Source: Naematelia aurantialba
Lineage: Eukaryota; Basidiomycota; Tremellomycetes; Tremellales; Naemateliaceae
DNA length: 64,000 bases
Direction of reading: 5' to 3'
Assembly (NCBI GenBank): GCA_021527695.1
Contig: JAKFAO010000002.1
Location: 372,001-436,000, forward strand
Positions 52,201-63,373 of the stretch are shown here, piece by piece. Position numbers and translations under genes: made by a program. The notes under the pieces are model-generated. The model was not told the origin of the DNA. It made no database searches and saw only the letters and a program-made list of their open reading frames with translations. Position 1 is the stretch's first letter. Every line of letters begins with the position of its first letter.

Positions 52201-54088
52201 GCAAAACGCAGAATGGCAGAATCTTCCATCAGCCGAGAACGTCACGCCGGACATACCAGTTGCATCTCCATGCACGCGTCTGAGGGGGACCGGCTCGTCC
52301 ATGGTGCTTTCGTCAAAGGCAGCAGCGTTGCACAGTCCTGCGACCATGGCGACCTGCCGGAGGCCTTGGTGGCCCAGAAGCAGCCTGTCCCGTGCGCCAG
52401 CCACGTCAAACTGCTCATCGAGCACTGCGACATTGGTGACCGTCATGACGTTTCTGGTGAGTGTGCCAGTCTTGTCGGAGCAGAGGACGCTGACGCTGCC
52501 AAGCGTTTCGACGGTCATGAGGCTCTTGCAGAGCACCTTGTGCTTCGCCAGGGTCTTGGCAATGACAGCGAGCGAGATGGCGACGCATGCCGGGAGACCT
52601 TCGGGGATGAATGCGACCATGACGCTCACCACGTCGACCACCAGCTCCGCATTGCTGATGGTGCCAGGATGGTCTCGGCGCAGCCACGCCGCCCAGAGAA
52701 TGACAATCAGGAGTGCGAGCGTAATCGCCAACGAGACGATGATGAGCATGGCACGCAGGATCTCGCGCTGCAGGGTGGTGAGTGACGGCGCGCCGGACGA
52801 AGACAGTTTGGCAATCCGGCCAAAGACCGTCGTATCGCCCGTCTGAATGACCACACCTGCCTTCAGCCGTGTCCTCCCGCCCGGGCACTCACCCGTCCCC
52901 GAACCAGAGACACACATCGCCCCTTGTAGGCCGATGTTCTTGGTCTCTAGCATGTTGGTATCGGTGTTCTCGACGGTCCCTTGGATCGGCTCAGATTCTC
53001 CAGTCAGCACGGATCGGTCCATCCGCAGGTCAGACGACACATTGATGAACCGCAGGTCCGCAGGAAGCTTCCATCAGCCAAAGCTTCGCCGCCCGTGCTC
53101 ACTTTGTTCCCAAGTGTCACGCTCACAATGTCACCAGTGACCAATTCGCTGGCGGCCATGTGCCGCTGCGTGCCGTCCCGTAGTACCAAGACCTCGGACG
53201 GTAGCATCCCTGCTATGGAAGCCATGACCCGGCCAGTCGAATAATCTTGCCACGCATTCTGTCGTCAGCCTGTGCACAGACGCGACAACACACGAAGGCC
53301 GTCTGCACGGCAATGACGATGAGGAGGACGACAGCGAGCGCGAGGTTAGAAGCTTGCGGTGCGGGCTCTCCAAGCGGCTTCCTGTACCTCGTTAGCGCTC
53401 TTACTTTGGTCGCTGGAATACTGGAACGGACCAAGCCAGGAAGCACAGTATAGACGCGGTGAAGAGCAGGCTCCCAAAGCCCCCAAACAAGTAGCCAAAC
53501 CACCTGCGCCCGTTAGCCGCTCCGCGTATCGAGCATGGGAATGCGACATGCGGCTCTGTACTCACTTTCTGAACAGGTTTCGGGGCGGGGTCGATACGGC
53601 ATTAGGGCCGTTTTGAGCGAGACGGCGCTTGGCTTGCTCCCCGTCCAAGCCCAGTTTCGGACTGACCCCGAGACGCTGCAGGACCTCGTCGCGGGGGAGA
53701 ATGTGCCAGTCGAGATCGGCGAGTTCTTTGATAGCATCTCGGCGGGTGGTCTCTGGCGCCACACGCGGATGGTGTTGCGAATCGGTGACGTGGATCGAGA
53801 GCGTCCTGTTGTCAGCTCCCACGGAACGAGAATGGCTCACCTGAACTCCCCGACGAGGCGCGAGGGGCCATCGACGTGAGCAGGTCCAGTCAACGAGATC
53901 GAGTTGAAGCGCCGTAGCTCGCGCTCGCGCGATATATACTCTGAGCCAGGAGGTTCGATGGTAACGGTTCGCGGGATGGTGAATGTGCGTGCGGGTAGAG
54001 CCTTCTCCGCGTCGGAGGCATCGACCGGCGCAGCCACCGTGTTTGCGCGCGGCACCAAGAGACTCTTGCGTCGGCCAGGTCCTGACAT
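49293..54088 (-). CDS. P-type cation ATPase, Na+/K+-ATPase-like fungal group
   Basis: A type-II P-type ATPase of the fungal Na+/K+-ATPase-like group, a membrane pump for alkali cations. Minus-strand exons: 53841-54088, 53566-53805, 53432-53503, 53294-53381, 53103-53258, 52893-53067, 52257-52856, 52110-52222, 51263-52074, 51128-51188, 50593-50921, 50225-50302, 49591-49786, 49293-49418; 1,097 aa. Motifs: NLFRKWFGYLFGGFG before TM1, actuator VLTGESEP, TM4 AFIPEGLP, phosphorylation loop CSDKTGTLT (Asp near residue 453), KGAPD, and hinge MTGDGVNDAP. About ten TM segments are visible. In TM6 the sequence SVVTDVLPAIS keeps the second conserved Asp but has Ser where animal Na,K-ATPase has the first, so ion specificity should not be copied from animals. 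Six introns are only 34-36 nt. No beta-subunit gene is in the window. Confidence 0.92.
49840..49912. repeat. 7-bp repeat GTGAAGG in ATPase intron 13
   Basis: About ten perfect tandem copies of GTGAAGG lie in the 438-bp intron 49787-50224. The rest of that intron is also G/A-rich with GAGTGTGAGAG and GTGGAGA-type repeats. Confidence 0.9.
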
Positions 54089-55316
54089 GGTGCTGAGTTG
54101 TTTACGGCGCCTGCTGCGTGGTTGTTGTAGCAGTGGAGCGTGCTAGGAGCTTTGCGCGCACGGAGACGTGCCGGAGACGTGCCAGGGCTTGGACTCTGTC
54201 AAGTAGGCAACAGACGGCGATGAGGCTGGATGTGAGGGCTTGAGTCTGTGGAGAAGGCTGGTTGCAACTTGGTTATAAGTGGTAGCAAGCAGTGAGAAAG
54301 GCAGGTCAGGTAGGTCAGTCGGGCAATTGACAATTGCATCAATGAGTGCTATCAACGCTGCATCCAATCAGCAGAAAATCCCTCGCTCGAGCCGTACGAG
54401 GCGCGAGCCGTGGGCTTGAGAACAGAGTCAGAGGGACCAACAGGTAACTCAGCACAACCACGGCCCGCCAGGCCAGCCAGCAAGGCGAGGACAGGCGAGG
54501 CTAAATCCCTCTTTGTGCGTGTGTTCCTACCTCGTCTTTGCCCAAAGAGGACTGCCTGCGTGTGAGCTGGGGATGCAGCGACACGACGCGACATTTCGAT
54601 CCATCAGGCATGGCACCGAAAAAGCATTCCGCTCGTATGCAGAGTTAGTGAGCAAATGGGCTTAGTCCCGGGGCCTGATCGAGGCGGATGAGCTCAAAGT
54701 TGGCCAAGAGTACGGAAGCAAGACGATGCGAGAAATAGGACGAGCTGTTTTGGGCTGGCGAATGGCAACAAAGACAAAATCGCGCAGAGGCGAATGAAGC
54801 TGCAACACACACCTGCCCACACTCCCGTGTGGGAAATGACTCGCCGAAATCACATTCAGCTGGGCCATGGGCAAGACAGCCGTGGCTGAGGATGATGTGG
54901 GAGGTGCATTGGCAAAGATCATCCGGTGACCAGATCGTGTATTTCGTCCTCGCTCGCCACCTCTGACCAGGAATCGCGGCTTCAAAAATCGCTCACTGGG
55001 GGTGTTTTGCAATGAGATTAGGTACCGCGAGGGCTGTGGGCTTTGCTGCTTGGTATGCTGCGGGACATGAGATTTCCCATTCATCCCGTTGGCAATGGCT
55101 CCTCCTCGCCCTCCAGAATGAGCGAGATAACGTGTGTCCAGCAGAAACAACTCTCCGGTGTGCTTGCGTTTGACGGCCTGAAGAGTGACAGAGTGGCAAA
55201 AATGCCACGTCAGTCGCCACCCAAAAGTTGGAATCTGCAGGTCTGCAAGCGGTTGTCCTGTCCTGTCTCTCGTCGTGTCACCTACCTCTTCCCCTCTCCG
55301 AGGCCACCCACGAAAC
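54089..55316. promoter_or_regulatory. Divergent promoter region of the ATPase and RRP3
   Basis: 1.23 kb between the starts of divergent genes. Open frames on both strands show no recognisable protein. A possible upstream non-coding exon for either gene cannot be excluded. Confidence 0.45.
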
Positions 55317-57191
55317 ATGTCCTCCGCAGCCTCAGGTTCCGAACCGCCGGCATCGGATGCTGGCGCGTCGTCTCGCTCAGCATCCCGTTCTGTCTCTCCC
55401 GCGGGCTCAGCCTCCTCAGCGGACTCTAACGCGGAAGCCGGCCCGTCCAAAACCTTTGCGTCGCTCGGGGTCATTCCTGAGCTCTGCTCGGCATGTGAGT
55501 CCATGGGCTTCAAGAAGCCCAGTGCGATCCAGGTCGAGTCGATTCCCGCTGCCCTCCAAGGGCGGGATATCATTGGCCTCGCGCAAACTGGGAGTGGAAA
55601 GACCGCCGCGTTCAGCTTGCCGATCCTCCAGACGTTGTGGGAGAAGCCGCAGCCGTTTTACGCCCTCGTCCTCGCTCCTACTCGGTATGCTCTCCTTTTA
55701 TCCTCTGCCTAGTGGTTAATGGTTCCGCTGACGCAGATAGTGAGCTGGCATACCAGATCTCTCAGCAAGTGTCGTCGCTAGGCTCGGGCCTCGGCGTGCG
55801 GACAGCAGTGATCGTCGGCGGGATGGACATGATGTCGCAGTCCATCGCACTCTCAAAACGGCCACATATCATCGTAGCCACGCCCGGGCGGCTGATGGAC
55901 CACCTGGAAAACACAAAGGGCTTCTCGCTCAAGGCGCTCAAGTACCTGGTGCTGGATGAGGCGGACAGGCTGCTCGATATGGACTTTGGCCCGATCATCG
56001 ACAAGATCCTCAAGGTCGTGCCGAAGGAGCGGAATACGTATCTGTTCTCGGCCACAATGACGACCAAGGTCGCCAAGCTCCAGCGCGCGAGTCTGAACAA
56101 GCCCGTCCGGGTCGAAGTGTCTTCAAAGTGAGTGGCTCCGTCGCTCCCGAACGTGGTGCTCTCCATCCTCCGACAGTCCACTACGACTCCTCGGTCTTTG
56201 TCCTTGCCCATCGACTGTCTGCTTAAATTATACGACTGATGTCTTGTCATTCTGCCTTCACCGTACCTCCATGCACGCAGAGCTACCCCTCGACTTGTCG
56301 TGCTAACACGCCTCCAGGTACTCTACAGTCGATACCCTCCTGCAGCACTATCTCCTCCTCCCACTCAAGCACAAAGACGCCCACCTCATCTACCTACTGA
56401 GCGAACTTGCCTCGTCGTCCATGATCATCTTCACCCGCACGGTCAACGACGCACAGCGACTGTCGATCATTGCGCGCCGACTGGGTTTCCCCGCCATCCC
56501 GCTCCACGGGCAGATGAGCCAGAGTTTGCGGTTGGCCAGTCTGAACAAGTTCAAGTCGGGTGGACGGAGTATTCTGATTGCGACGGACGTGGCTTCGAGG
56601 GGGTTGGATATCCCGCTGGTGGATTTGGTTATTGTGCGTTCTCTCGAGCTGCACTGTCCGCGTATTGCTTGTAGATAGCTACGTACTCGTCTCCTCCCAC
56701 CACTCCACTATCTCCTGGCTATAATCAAGTGCTGGCGACCTCGCTGACGCCGCGCAGAACTACGACATGCCGACCAACTCTAAAGACTACGTCCACCGCG
56801 TCGGGCGTACCGCCCGAGCGGGCCGATCAGGCAAGTCCTATCACCCTCGTCACGCAATACGACGTCGAGATCCTGCAGCGTATCGAAGCGCACATTGGCA
56901 AGAAGATGGTTGCGTTTGAGGTAGGACAAGGAGGCCGTCGCGCTCCTCAGCGAGAGCGTGGCGCGCGCGAGTCGTGAGGCAGCGCTGGAGATGCGTGAGA
57001 GCGGGACCGGCGGACAGGGCGGGAAGCGCGGGAGGGATGCAGGTGGGTTCGGGGGCAAGGGGCCCAAGGGCGCCAAGGGGAGCCAACGAGGAAGCGCGGG
57101 CGCGACGGCGACGATAGGGACTAGAGACGACGATGTGGTCGAAGCTGGGCTGCCGAGGAAGAAGAACAAGTTCAAGCAGGGAAGGAAGTGA
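55317..57191 (+). CDS. RRP3: DEAD-box rRNA helicase Rrp3/DDX47, with two apparent frame breaks
   Basis: A DEAD-box ATP-dependent RNA helicase matching Rrp3/DDX47, which acts in the nucleolus on early pre-rRNA cleavage of the small subunit. Exons: 55317-55684, 55741-56127, 56318-56633, 56758-57191. Motifs run in order: Q motif [44 protein letters not shown] (VLDEADRLL), [31 protein letters not shown]. The C-terminus is basic and Gly-rich, ending [10 protein letters not shown]. The last exon appears to have one extra base near 56831-56841, between GRSGK and [10 protein letters not shown], and another near 56918-56926, between KKMVAFE and DKEAVALL. As written, translation stops near 56918, soon after motif VI. 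The flanks match the family tightly, so an assembly error is likelier than a pseudogene. Confidence 0.9.
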
Positions 57192-57484
57192 CGGTTCCCG
57201 TCGGTTGATGTTGTGTCTTGTGGCTCATGCATTGCATTGCATTTTGTTGGATGCTGCCTGAGCTGCATGGATACACTCCACGGCGCTGCAGGCGCTGCAT
57301 GGATACGTTACATCGCCCGCGTATGCTGGAGATGTCAACGATCGAGTCTCACTCGGATGTCTGCTGCCACCGCCGACGCTGCGGCTGTCATCGTCATTGC
57401 TATCGCGCGTGCGAGTTGCGCGCCGATGAATGCCATGCGCGTCCATGCTACTTGTGCTAGAGAGTGCTAGAGATACAACCAAAA
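57192..57484. other. Convergent intergenic region between RRP3 and YAF9
   Basis: A 293-bp gap shared by two 3' ends. It contains an imperfect TGCATGGATAC duplication (57266-57310). Confidence 0.5.
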
Positions 57485-59142
57485 TTACGCAACCTTCATT
57501 TCCTCTTTCAGCTTGGCCAGCTCCTTCTCTTGCGCGATAAGCTTCTCCCTGTTTATCCAGTCAGCATTGGCAACAAAGCCTGCCTACCCAACCACCGAAG
57601 CGACAGCGACAGCAGCAGGGGCAAGGACAAGGACGCGGACACGGAAAGAACAGCAACGTACCTCCACCGGTCCATCTCCGCGACGATATGCAGTCGCGCA
57701 TCGTTCAGCCTATTCCATTCTGCCTTTTCCATCTCGAGGCTGAATTCGAGCGGGACGTCGGCGCTCCCCAACTCGCCTGGGATCCCGACGACTCCAGCTC
57801 CCGCTCCGACCCGAGACGGCGTCTGAGATCCAGTCCCGGGCCCTGGGGTGCCGTTTCCCTGGGCAGCCTGCGTCTGCGTAGACGCCACTGGCGTGCCAGG
57901 GTGTGGTGTCTGCGCTGGAGTAGCTTGCCTCGATTCGCTCCGCCTCGGCAAAGGCAAAGGCAACGGCATCGGCAGCGCTTTCTTGCCCTTCTTGCCCGTG
58001 CGGATCTCGTGTTCTTCCCGCTGGTCCCTTGGCCGTCTATTCCGTGGCGGCAGGGGTGTGGGCGGATTCGCATTGAGAATATTGAGGAACGAGAGTGGCG
58101 GGTCGGAGAAGACGATTTCGTCATACTGCCATGCGTGGACGGGGTACTTGCTCGCAATCGAGACTGGCAGAGACGACTCGGTCGCTGATATCGGCGTGGG
58201 TGTCGCAGCCGCAGCGGCAGTAGTAGCACGCGTTGGGGCTGGCGTAGAAGCGGAGGCAGAGGCAGGAGCCTCGGCAGGGGTAGACGCCGAGTCGGGAGCG
58301 GGTGTCGCTTCCTCGTGTTTCGGCGTATTATCCTCTCCGGACACTGCCGCGGGACCCGGCGTCTGCACCTCTGCCTTGACGGCGCGGTCCTCTGTCTTGT
58401 CTCTCTCGGTGCCCGGCTTGTCATCGGCGTCGTCCCCGGCCCCGGCCGCCCCAGCAGGCGCTGCGGGCGTGGCGCTAGGCGGCAGAGAGGCGCTGTCGGG
58501 CGCGGGAGCCTCGATAGGCGGACCCCAGTGGTGCAGCTTGATCGTGTGGGCAAAATTGAGCGGCTTCTCCCCTGATTCCTGCACGAATTGGATCCGGATC
58601 TGCACGGTGAACTCGCCCCACCCCGTTTCGGTTACTTTGAAAGGCGGCTTGTCGCACACTAGCTCGTCAGATGACTACTCATACATCGACCAAGAATAAG
58701 GCAAAGTAGGTGGTACGCCGGATGATGGTAGTAGACACAGCATAGGAAGGAAAGGAAAGAAAACAGGACAGTATGGAGACGCCGGAGACAAGCTCACCTC
58801 GCGAGGGGTTCGGGTACGTCTCGTGCAGCCTGAATGTGACCTTCTTCACGAGGTAGAAGAGATCGTCCGCGCCTCCTGGAAGGTAGTCCACATCCTCCGA
58901 CAGGGTATCCGGACCAGATGACGGGGGAGGCGACGTCGCCGACGTGAAGAACACGGTCCATCGGTGGGTGTCTGCAAAATCCGAGTGGGCAGGTTAGCTC
59001 TCAACGCGTGCTGTGGAAGTACGAGCAGGAACTCACGGCCTGGAGGAGCGAGTTCTCTCTCTGCGTCTGTGAGGAGCCGCGCATGTGAGCCGTAGATCAC
59101 TGGTCTGTGGACCTGTATGTTTCGTTGTCGCTCGTTTGACAT
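57485..59142 (-). CDS. YAF9: YEATS-domain protein Yaf9 (NuA4/SWR1 subunit)
   Basis: Yaf9, the YEATS histone-acyl-lysine reader shared by the NuA4 acetyltransferase and SWR1 remodeller. Minus-strand exons 59037-59142, 58798-58971, 57662-58658 and 57485-57548 encode 446 aa. The YEATS fold is visible in [49 protein letters not shown] and the IRIQF strand. The last strand (YDEIVFSDP) is separated by roughly 110 residues rich in Ala, Pro, Thr and Glu, an insert that yeast Yaf9 (226 aa) lacks. A second low-complexity segment follows. The C-terminal helix ([18 protein letters not shown]) is the coiled coil used for complex assembly. The start ATG gives [14 protein letters not shown] in frame with the domain. 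A TFG3-type paralogue is less likely because of the coiled-coil end. Confidence 0.9.
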
Positions 59143-59417
59143 TTGTACATTGGACTAGAGAGAGAGCAGCACAAAGACACATCAACAAAAATAGTTCCGT
59201 CGGTGCCAGTGATAACGATCAGCGCGAGTGGACATGGAATGCCACGTCACTTATGGCCCTGAGTGCATGACGTTTCCTGTTGCTATCTCTGAATGGCTCT
59301 CTCTCTCTCTCTCGTCCTCTCCAACACAAACACCAGCTGTCGAGCTGTCGAGCAGCGAGCAGTCTATCTCTCACTTGGCATCCCTATAGAGACACCCCGC
59401 AAGCTCGGCTAGCCACC
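59143..59417. promoter_or_regulatory. Divergent promoter region of YAF9 and LSB5
   Basis: A compact 275-bp interval between divergent start codons, with a CTCTCTCTCTC tract at about 59298-59310. Its promoter role is positional inference. Confidence 0.5.
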
Positions 59418-61650
59418 ATGTCGAATGCTGGCAAGTACATCAAGTCAGCCATGGGCTTCGTCCAGGGCTTCGAGGAAGGCAAGGCTCATTCCTCCATTAC
59501 CGACTGGATTGAAGTGCTTTCCTCGGACCGATACGACGAGCTGTCCCTCGATGGCATTCCCGAGCTGGTGGAAAGTATCAACATCCTCGGACCCCAGGGA
59601 ACAACTGTATGTGACTCGTCTCAAGGCGCAGGGTATGGATATCCGCTGAATCTGCGCCGCAGGAAGCGTCTAGGGCGATCCGCAAGAAGCTCAAGTACGG
59701 CAACGTGCATCGCCAGCTCCGGGCGCTCATCATCCTTCGTGCTTTGACGGAAAATGCCGGTCACGGATTCCAGATGAACTGGGCGAACCACGAGCTCGTC
59801 AATCGTCTGAAAGACATGGCCAACGATGTGAGCCTGCTCTGCCCTTCCCCGCGAGCAAGGCTCGCCTCGGTGCTAACTCCTCGGCTGACTCGTTTCAGTC
59901 TCTGCTTGATCCAAAAGTCAAGAAGACGCTCATCGTGGTCTTCCATGCCTGGGCTATCCAGTACAAGGTGGGTCCGGCCATGTGCCTTGTTTTGCACTGA
60001 CAACATTCAGGACGAGCCGAGGTTGCAGCACGTAGCCGCCCTCTACAAGCAGTATGGTGCTGCTGGACCTGGTATCCGGAAGGTGAGTTGCACCGCATAG
60101 CCCATAAACTAACTAGTCAGCCCACACCCATGGCCCCGGCTAGTAGCGTCACAAGCCCCACAAGCCCGACCTATGCGACCACCCGCAGTGCGAGCACCGC
60201 TAGCACTCCCGCTCCCCGTGGCGGTTTCAACGACGACATTTGGTCGCACGACTGGCAGCCTGCTCCCGGCAAGCGCGGGCCCGACACGTACGCGGACCTC
60301 GCAGCTGCCAAGGCGGACGCCGAAGAACGCAAGCGTCAGCGCGAACAGCGCATCATCCTCGAGCAACGCGAAGCGGAAATTGAGCGGCGAGAGCGTGAGC
60401 AGAAGCGCCAGCAAGAAATGGCTGCGCTGGAAGCGAGGCGTCAGAAAGAGGCGGCCGAGGAGGCGGAGCGTCGGCGCCAGGCCAAGGAGAATCTCAAGAA
60501 CCAAAAGGCCCAGCCAAAGCGACCGCCGTTCAACCTCGAAAGGGAACGACCGAGCATCATGATCAGCATCGCCAATGCCCTCCAGGCTGCCAACAGTCTT
60601 ATCAATTCTTGCAGGGTGAGTCTTTAGAGTTGATCGCGCTGAATGATGTAGCTCTTGAACCGAGAGCAGGAAAGTGTCACCGAAAGTCCCAAGGTCCAGG
60701 AAAACCTCGACAAAGCCAAAGCAGCTCGTCGCACTGTCATTCGATACATTCAGCAAGTGCAGAGTGACGAGGCACTGATCGGTACCTTGCTCGATGCGAA
60801 CGAGAAGGTCGTCGAGGCCATCCAGCTTTATGACAAGGTAAGTTGACCCGCCTGGCACTCGACTGACGCACCAGTTGTCAAAACCGGCTGTGCTTGACTC
60901 GGATTCTGACTCTGAGGCCGAAGCGACGGCCGCCAAAGCCCGCGATATGGAGGCCCTGAATCGCAAGATGGAAGCGGCGAAACTCGAGGCCGACCGCACG
61001 GGCGAGCTCACCAAGTTGCAAGAGCGCCAGAAACGCGAGTCTGAGCGTCAACGCCAGCGCCGCACGCAGCGACCTACGAGTGGACACCCGGACTTGCAGG
61101 ATCTCGATTTCGGAAGCATCTCAAACTCGCCGGTCGGGGGGCGGCTGCCTGCGCCGATTCGGCCAGACGACGACAGGAGTTCGTATGGCGGGTGAGTCGA
61201 CGGTTCTGCTGTCTGCGCTCTTCGTCTTGTGCACACTTGGACTCCTTTGTATCGTGCTCCTTTGGACTGTTCTCTTTCTGCACTCTCTCTATCCTTCTGT
61301 ATCTTCCCTTGTGGAACGGCGTACTGATACACTCGTTGCAGCACTTTGTCCGACTTCTCCGACTACGATTCATCAGACGAAGAATGGCGAGCGGCGCGGT
61401 CGCGCCGGCAGTCTGTCGCAAAGCAGCCGACCAAGCAGGACTCGGTGTCGTACCGATCTCTGGAAGACGACCAGAGCTATGGCCGCAAAGGGCTGTTGGA
61501 CCCGAACGACCCCTTTGGCGACCCCTTTGCAGATGACGAGCTCGAGACGCCGGTGCAGGAGCGGCCGAGGATGCAGTGTGAGTGGACTGATTGGCAGCAG
61601 TGTGCCAGTATCGTTCGGTCGCTGACGGGGTGTCAGGGACGGAGATCTAA
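59418..61650 (+). CDS. LSB5: VHS/GAT-domain protein, LSB5-like
   Basis: A VHS-domain protein like yeast Lsb5, an actin-patch/endosomal adaptor linking Arf/ubiquitin to endocytosis. Exons 59418-59606, 59663-59827, 59899-59967, 60011-60082, 60121-60615, 60652-60837, 60875-61191, 61342-61577 and 61637-61650 encode 580 aa. The VHS fold spans residues ~10-165 (SSITDWIEVLSSDRYDELSL, AIRKKLKYGNVHRQLRAL, LIVVFHAWAIQY). A charged coiled coil (EERKRQREQR, RREREQKRQQE) follows. GAT-like helices occur around residues 310-400 (IANALQAANSLINSC, LLDANEKVVEAIQLYD). The acidic C-terminus has DPNDPFGDPF, close to NPF/DPF endocytic motifs. The last exon is only 14 nt, giving a terminal WTEI that fits the phase. 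Orthology to LSB5 rests on domain order. Confidence 0.88.
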
Positions 61651-62067
61651 TGGGTGGACTGAGGATTTTCCTCGTTGCTTGCGCGAGCAGGTTGTACACG
61701 TAGCAAGTGGGATGAGATTGGGGCTGGCGGGCTTGCGGGCTGGCGGGCTGGCGATGATGGGCGGAGATGGGTAATTGATAATTGGGAATTGGTAATGATC
61801 AAGGTGCATGTAATGACTGGCGAAAGCGAGATCCTGTGACTCTCGCTCTGCGATCCTGGCTCTGCGATTTTCTGCTCTGCGAGGGCAGACGGGTGCTCGT
61901 CTATGCGTCGGGATGCACACGGAAGTGCGTGACATACACAGACGACGTACACGAGATGCACACGGAAGTGCATGGCACACAGAGGCAACGGACACGAGAC
62001 GCACATGCGAAAGTGCATGAGATACACAAGCGACCATACGAGACGCACACGCGTGCAGGTCATAGTT
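61651..62067. other. Convergent intergenic region with an ACACGGAAGTGCA-type repeat
   Basis: 417 bp between the 3' ends of LSB5 and the PAC1-like gene. From about 61915 to 62050, strings such as CACACGGAAGTGC and ACGAGACGCACA recur at irregular spacing. No gene is supported. Confidence 0.55.
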
Positions 62068-63373
62068 CTACATGTACATGCCCGCCCCGTCCTCCTCTCC
62101 GCGTGCGCGTTGCCCGCCTGTGCCCGCCTGCTGCGCCTGGGCTTGTGCTTCAGCGTACCCCCTCACGCGGCCCTGGCCGAACGCGGCAAACGGCTCGTCG
62201 TTGTCCTCTGTCCACTTGGGTCTGCCCGCTCCGACGCGCAATGCCAGCTGCGGCGCGGACGAGTCGAGCGCGACTTGGACGGCGCGGGGCGGGAGGGATG
62301 ATAGTGGGAGTGGAAGGAGGAGGGTGTGGATGGGCGTCGAGGGGTCAAGCGGCGATGCTGGGTGTGTGGCCTGAGCAGGATCAGTTATCGCCGTGTATTT
62401 TGCTGTTCCGCATCTGCTGAGACAACATCTGTTCTGGAACAACATCTGTTCTGGAACGGGACACGTCGGAAAGAGTGAAGAGCGGAGGGGTCTGCGTTGC
62501 TCGAGCTGAACGAGACACGTCGAAGAGAGATGAGAGCCCATGCTACAAAGCCGCGGAGACCAACTCACTAGCGACACCATCGCCGCTATAACGCCAGTCA
62601 CGTAATTCGGGCTCTCGAACGCTTCTGTCCCGCGACTCGGCCCGCCCGCACCGAGACGACGAATCGGAGGGTCGTCCGAGTCTGCCGAGCCCGACGAGTG
62701 GATGTACAGCTGCGGGGCGTAGGTGGTCACCAACGTCCTGTGGGTACCGTCAGTGTCGGCGCTGCTCTCGTTTATAGATGTCCACCAAACGCCGAAAAAG
62801 GACGTACCACGACCTCGCCTTGATAGTCTGCAACAGCTTGTCCCCAAGAGCGAAACTCCACTCTTTCTCCCCCTCACCGTCAAGGACAACGACCACTTCC
62901 CCGTTTACTCTCTGCCCCTCCGTCCCATCTCTCCCATCGGACTCGTCTTTCCCAACTCGCCCATCTTTCCCATCCTTCCCATCCTTCCCATCCTTCCCAT
63001 CAGCGTCAGCCCCCGCCTCAACGAGATATCCCCGCCCGGCCTCCCTCCCATCCACAGTGACGCGCACCACCTGTCGCTGCCTGTCCAGCTGAGCCTTCTT
63101 GGCGAGATACCGTCCAGCCTGCCCGACAGCCAAGACGGCCGGAACTCCCCCTGCCGGCCCAGCAGGTGCCGTGGCACCGCGGTCTGTCGGCCCAAGCGGA
63201 GCTAAAAGCTCGACAGAGACGACCGGCTCAGGCGCGCGTCGAGACGAAGACCCGACGCCCAGCCTGCCGACGCCGCCGGGGTACTCGCCGTGCCCTTCTT
63301 CGTCGGATGAGTCAGACTCGACGAGGTACCGCGGCGGAGGGGCGGTGAACGCTGTGAGGGACGGGTCGTTCAT
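62068..63373 (-). CDS. Putative proteasome assembly chaperone 1 (PAC1/PSMG1-like)
   Basis: Three minus-strand exons (62808-63373, 62569-62737, 62068-62370) encode 345 aa with consistent phases. The segment ESPNYVTGVIAAMVSL followed by a proline-led stretch resembles the late region of PAC1/PSMG1, where a PN.V...AA.LS pattern occurs. The start (AFTAPPPRYLVESDSSDEE) is also typical of fungal PAC1-like annotations. PAC1 heterodimerises with PAC2 to assemble the proteasome alpha-ring. An Asp-Gly-Lys repeat (four DGK units), coded by CCATCCTTC repeats, sits near residue 140. The C-terminus is Gln/Ala/Gly-rich. The match is short and weak elsewhere, so this may be an unrelated fungal protein; the gene model is firmer than the name. 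Confidence 0.45.

Noticed and set aside
54662..55573. A 303-residue open frame on the minus strand across the RRP3 start
   Set aside because: It overlaps confirmed RRP3 coding sequence on the other strand and shows no domain.
56826..56870. A GC-AG intron starting at AG|GCAAGT in RRP3
   Set aside because: The donor looks good, but any usable acceptor would remove the conserved [10 protein letters not shown] segment.
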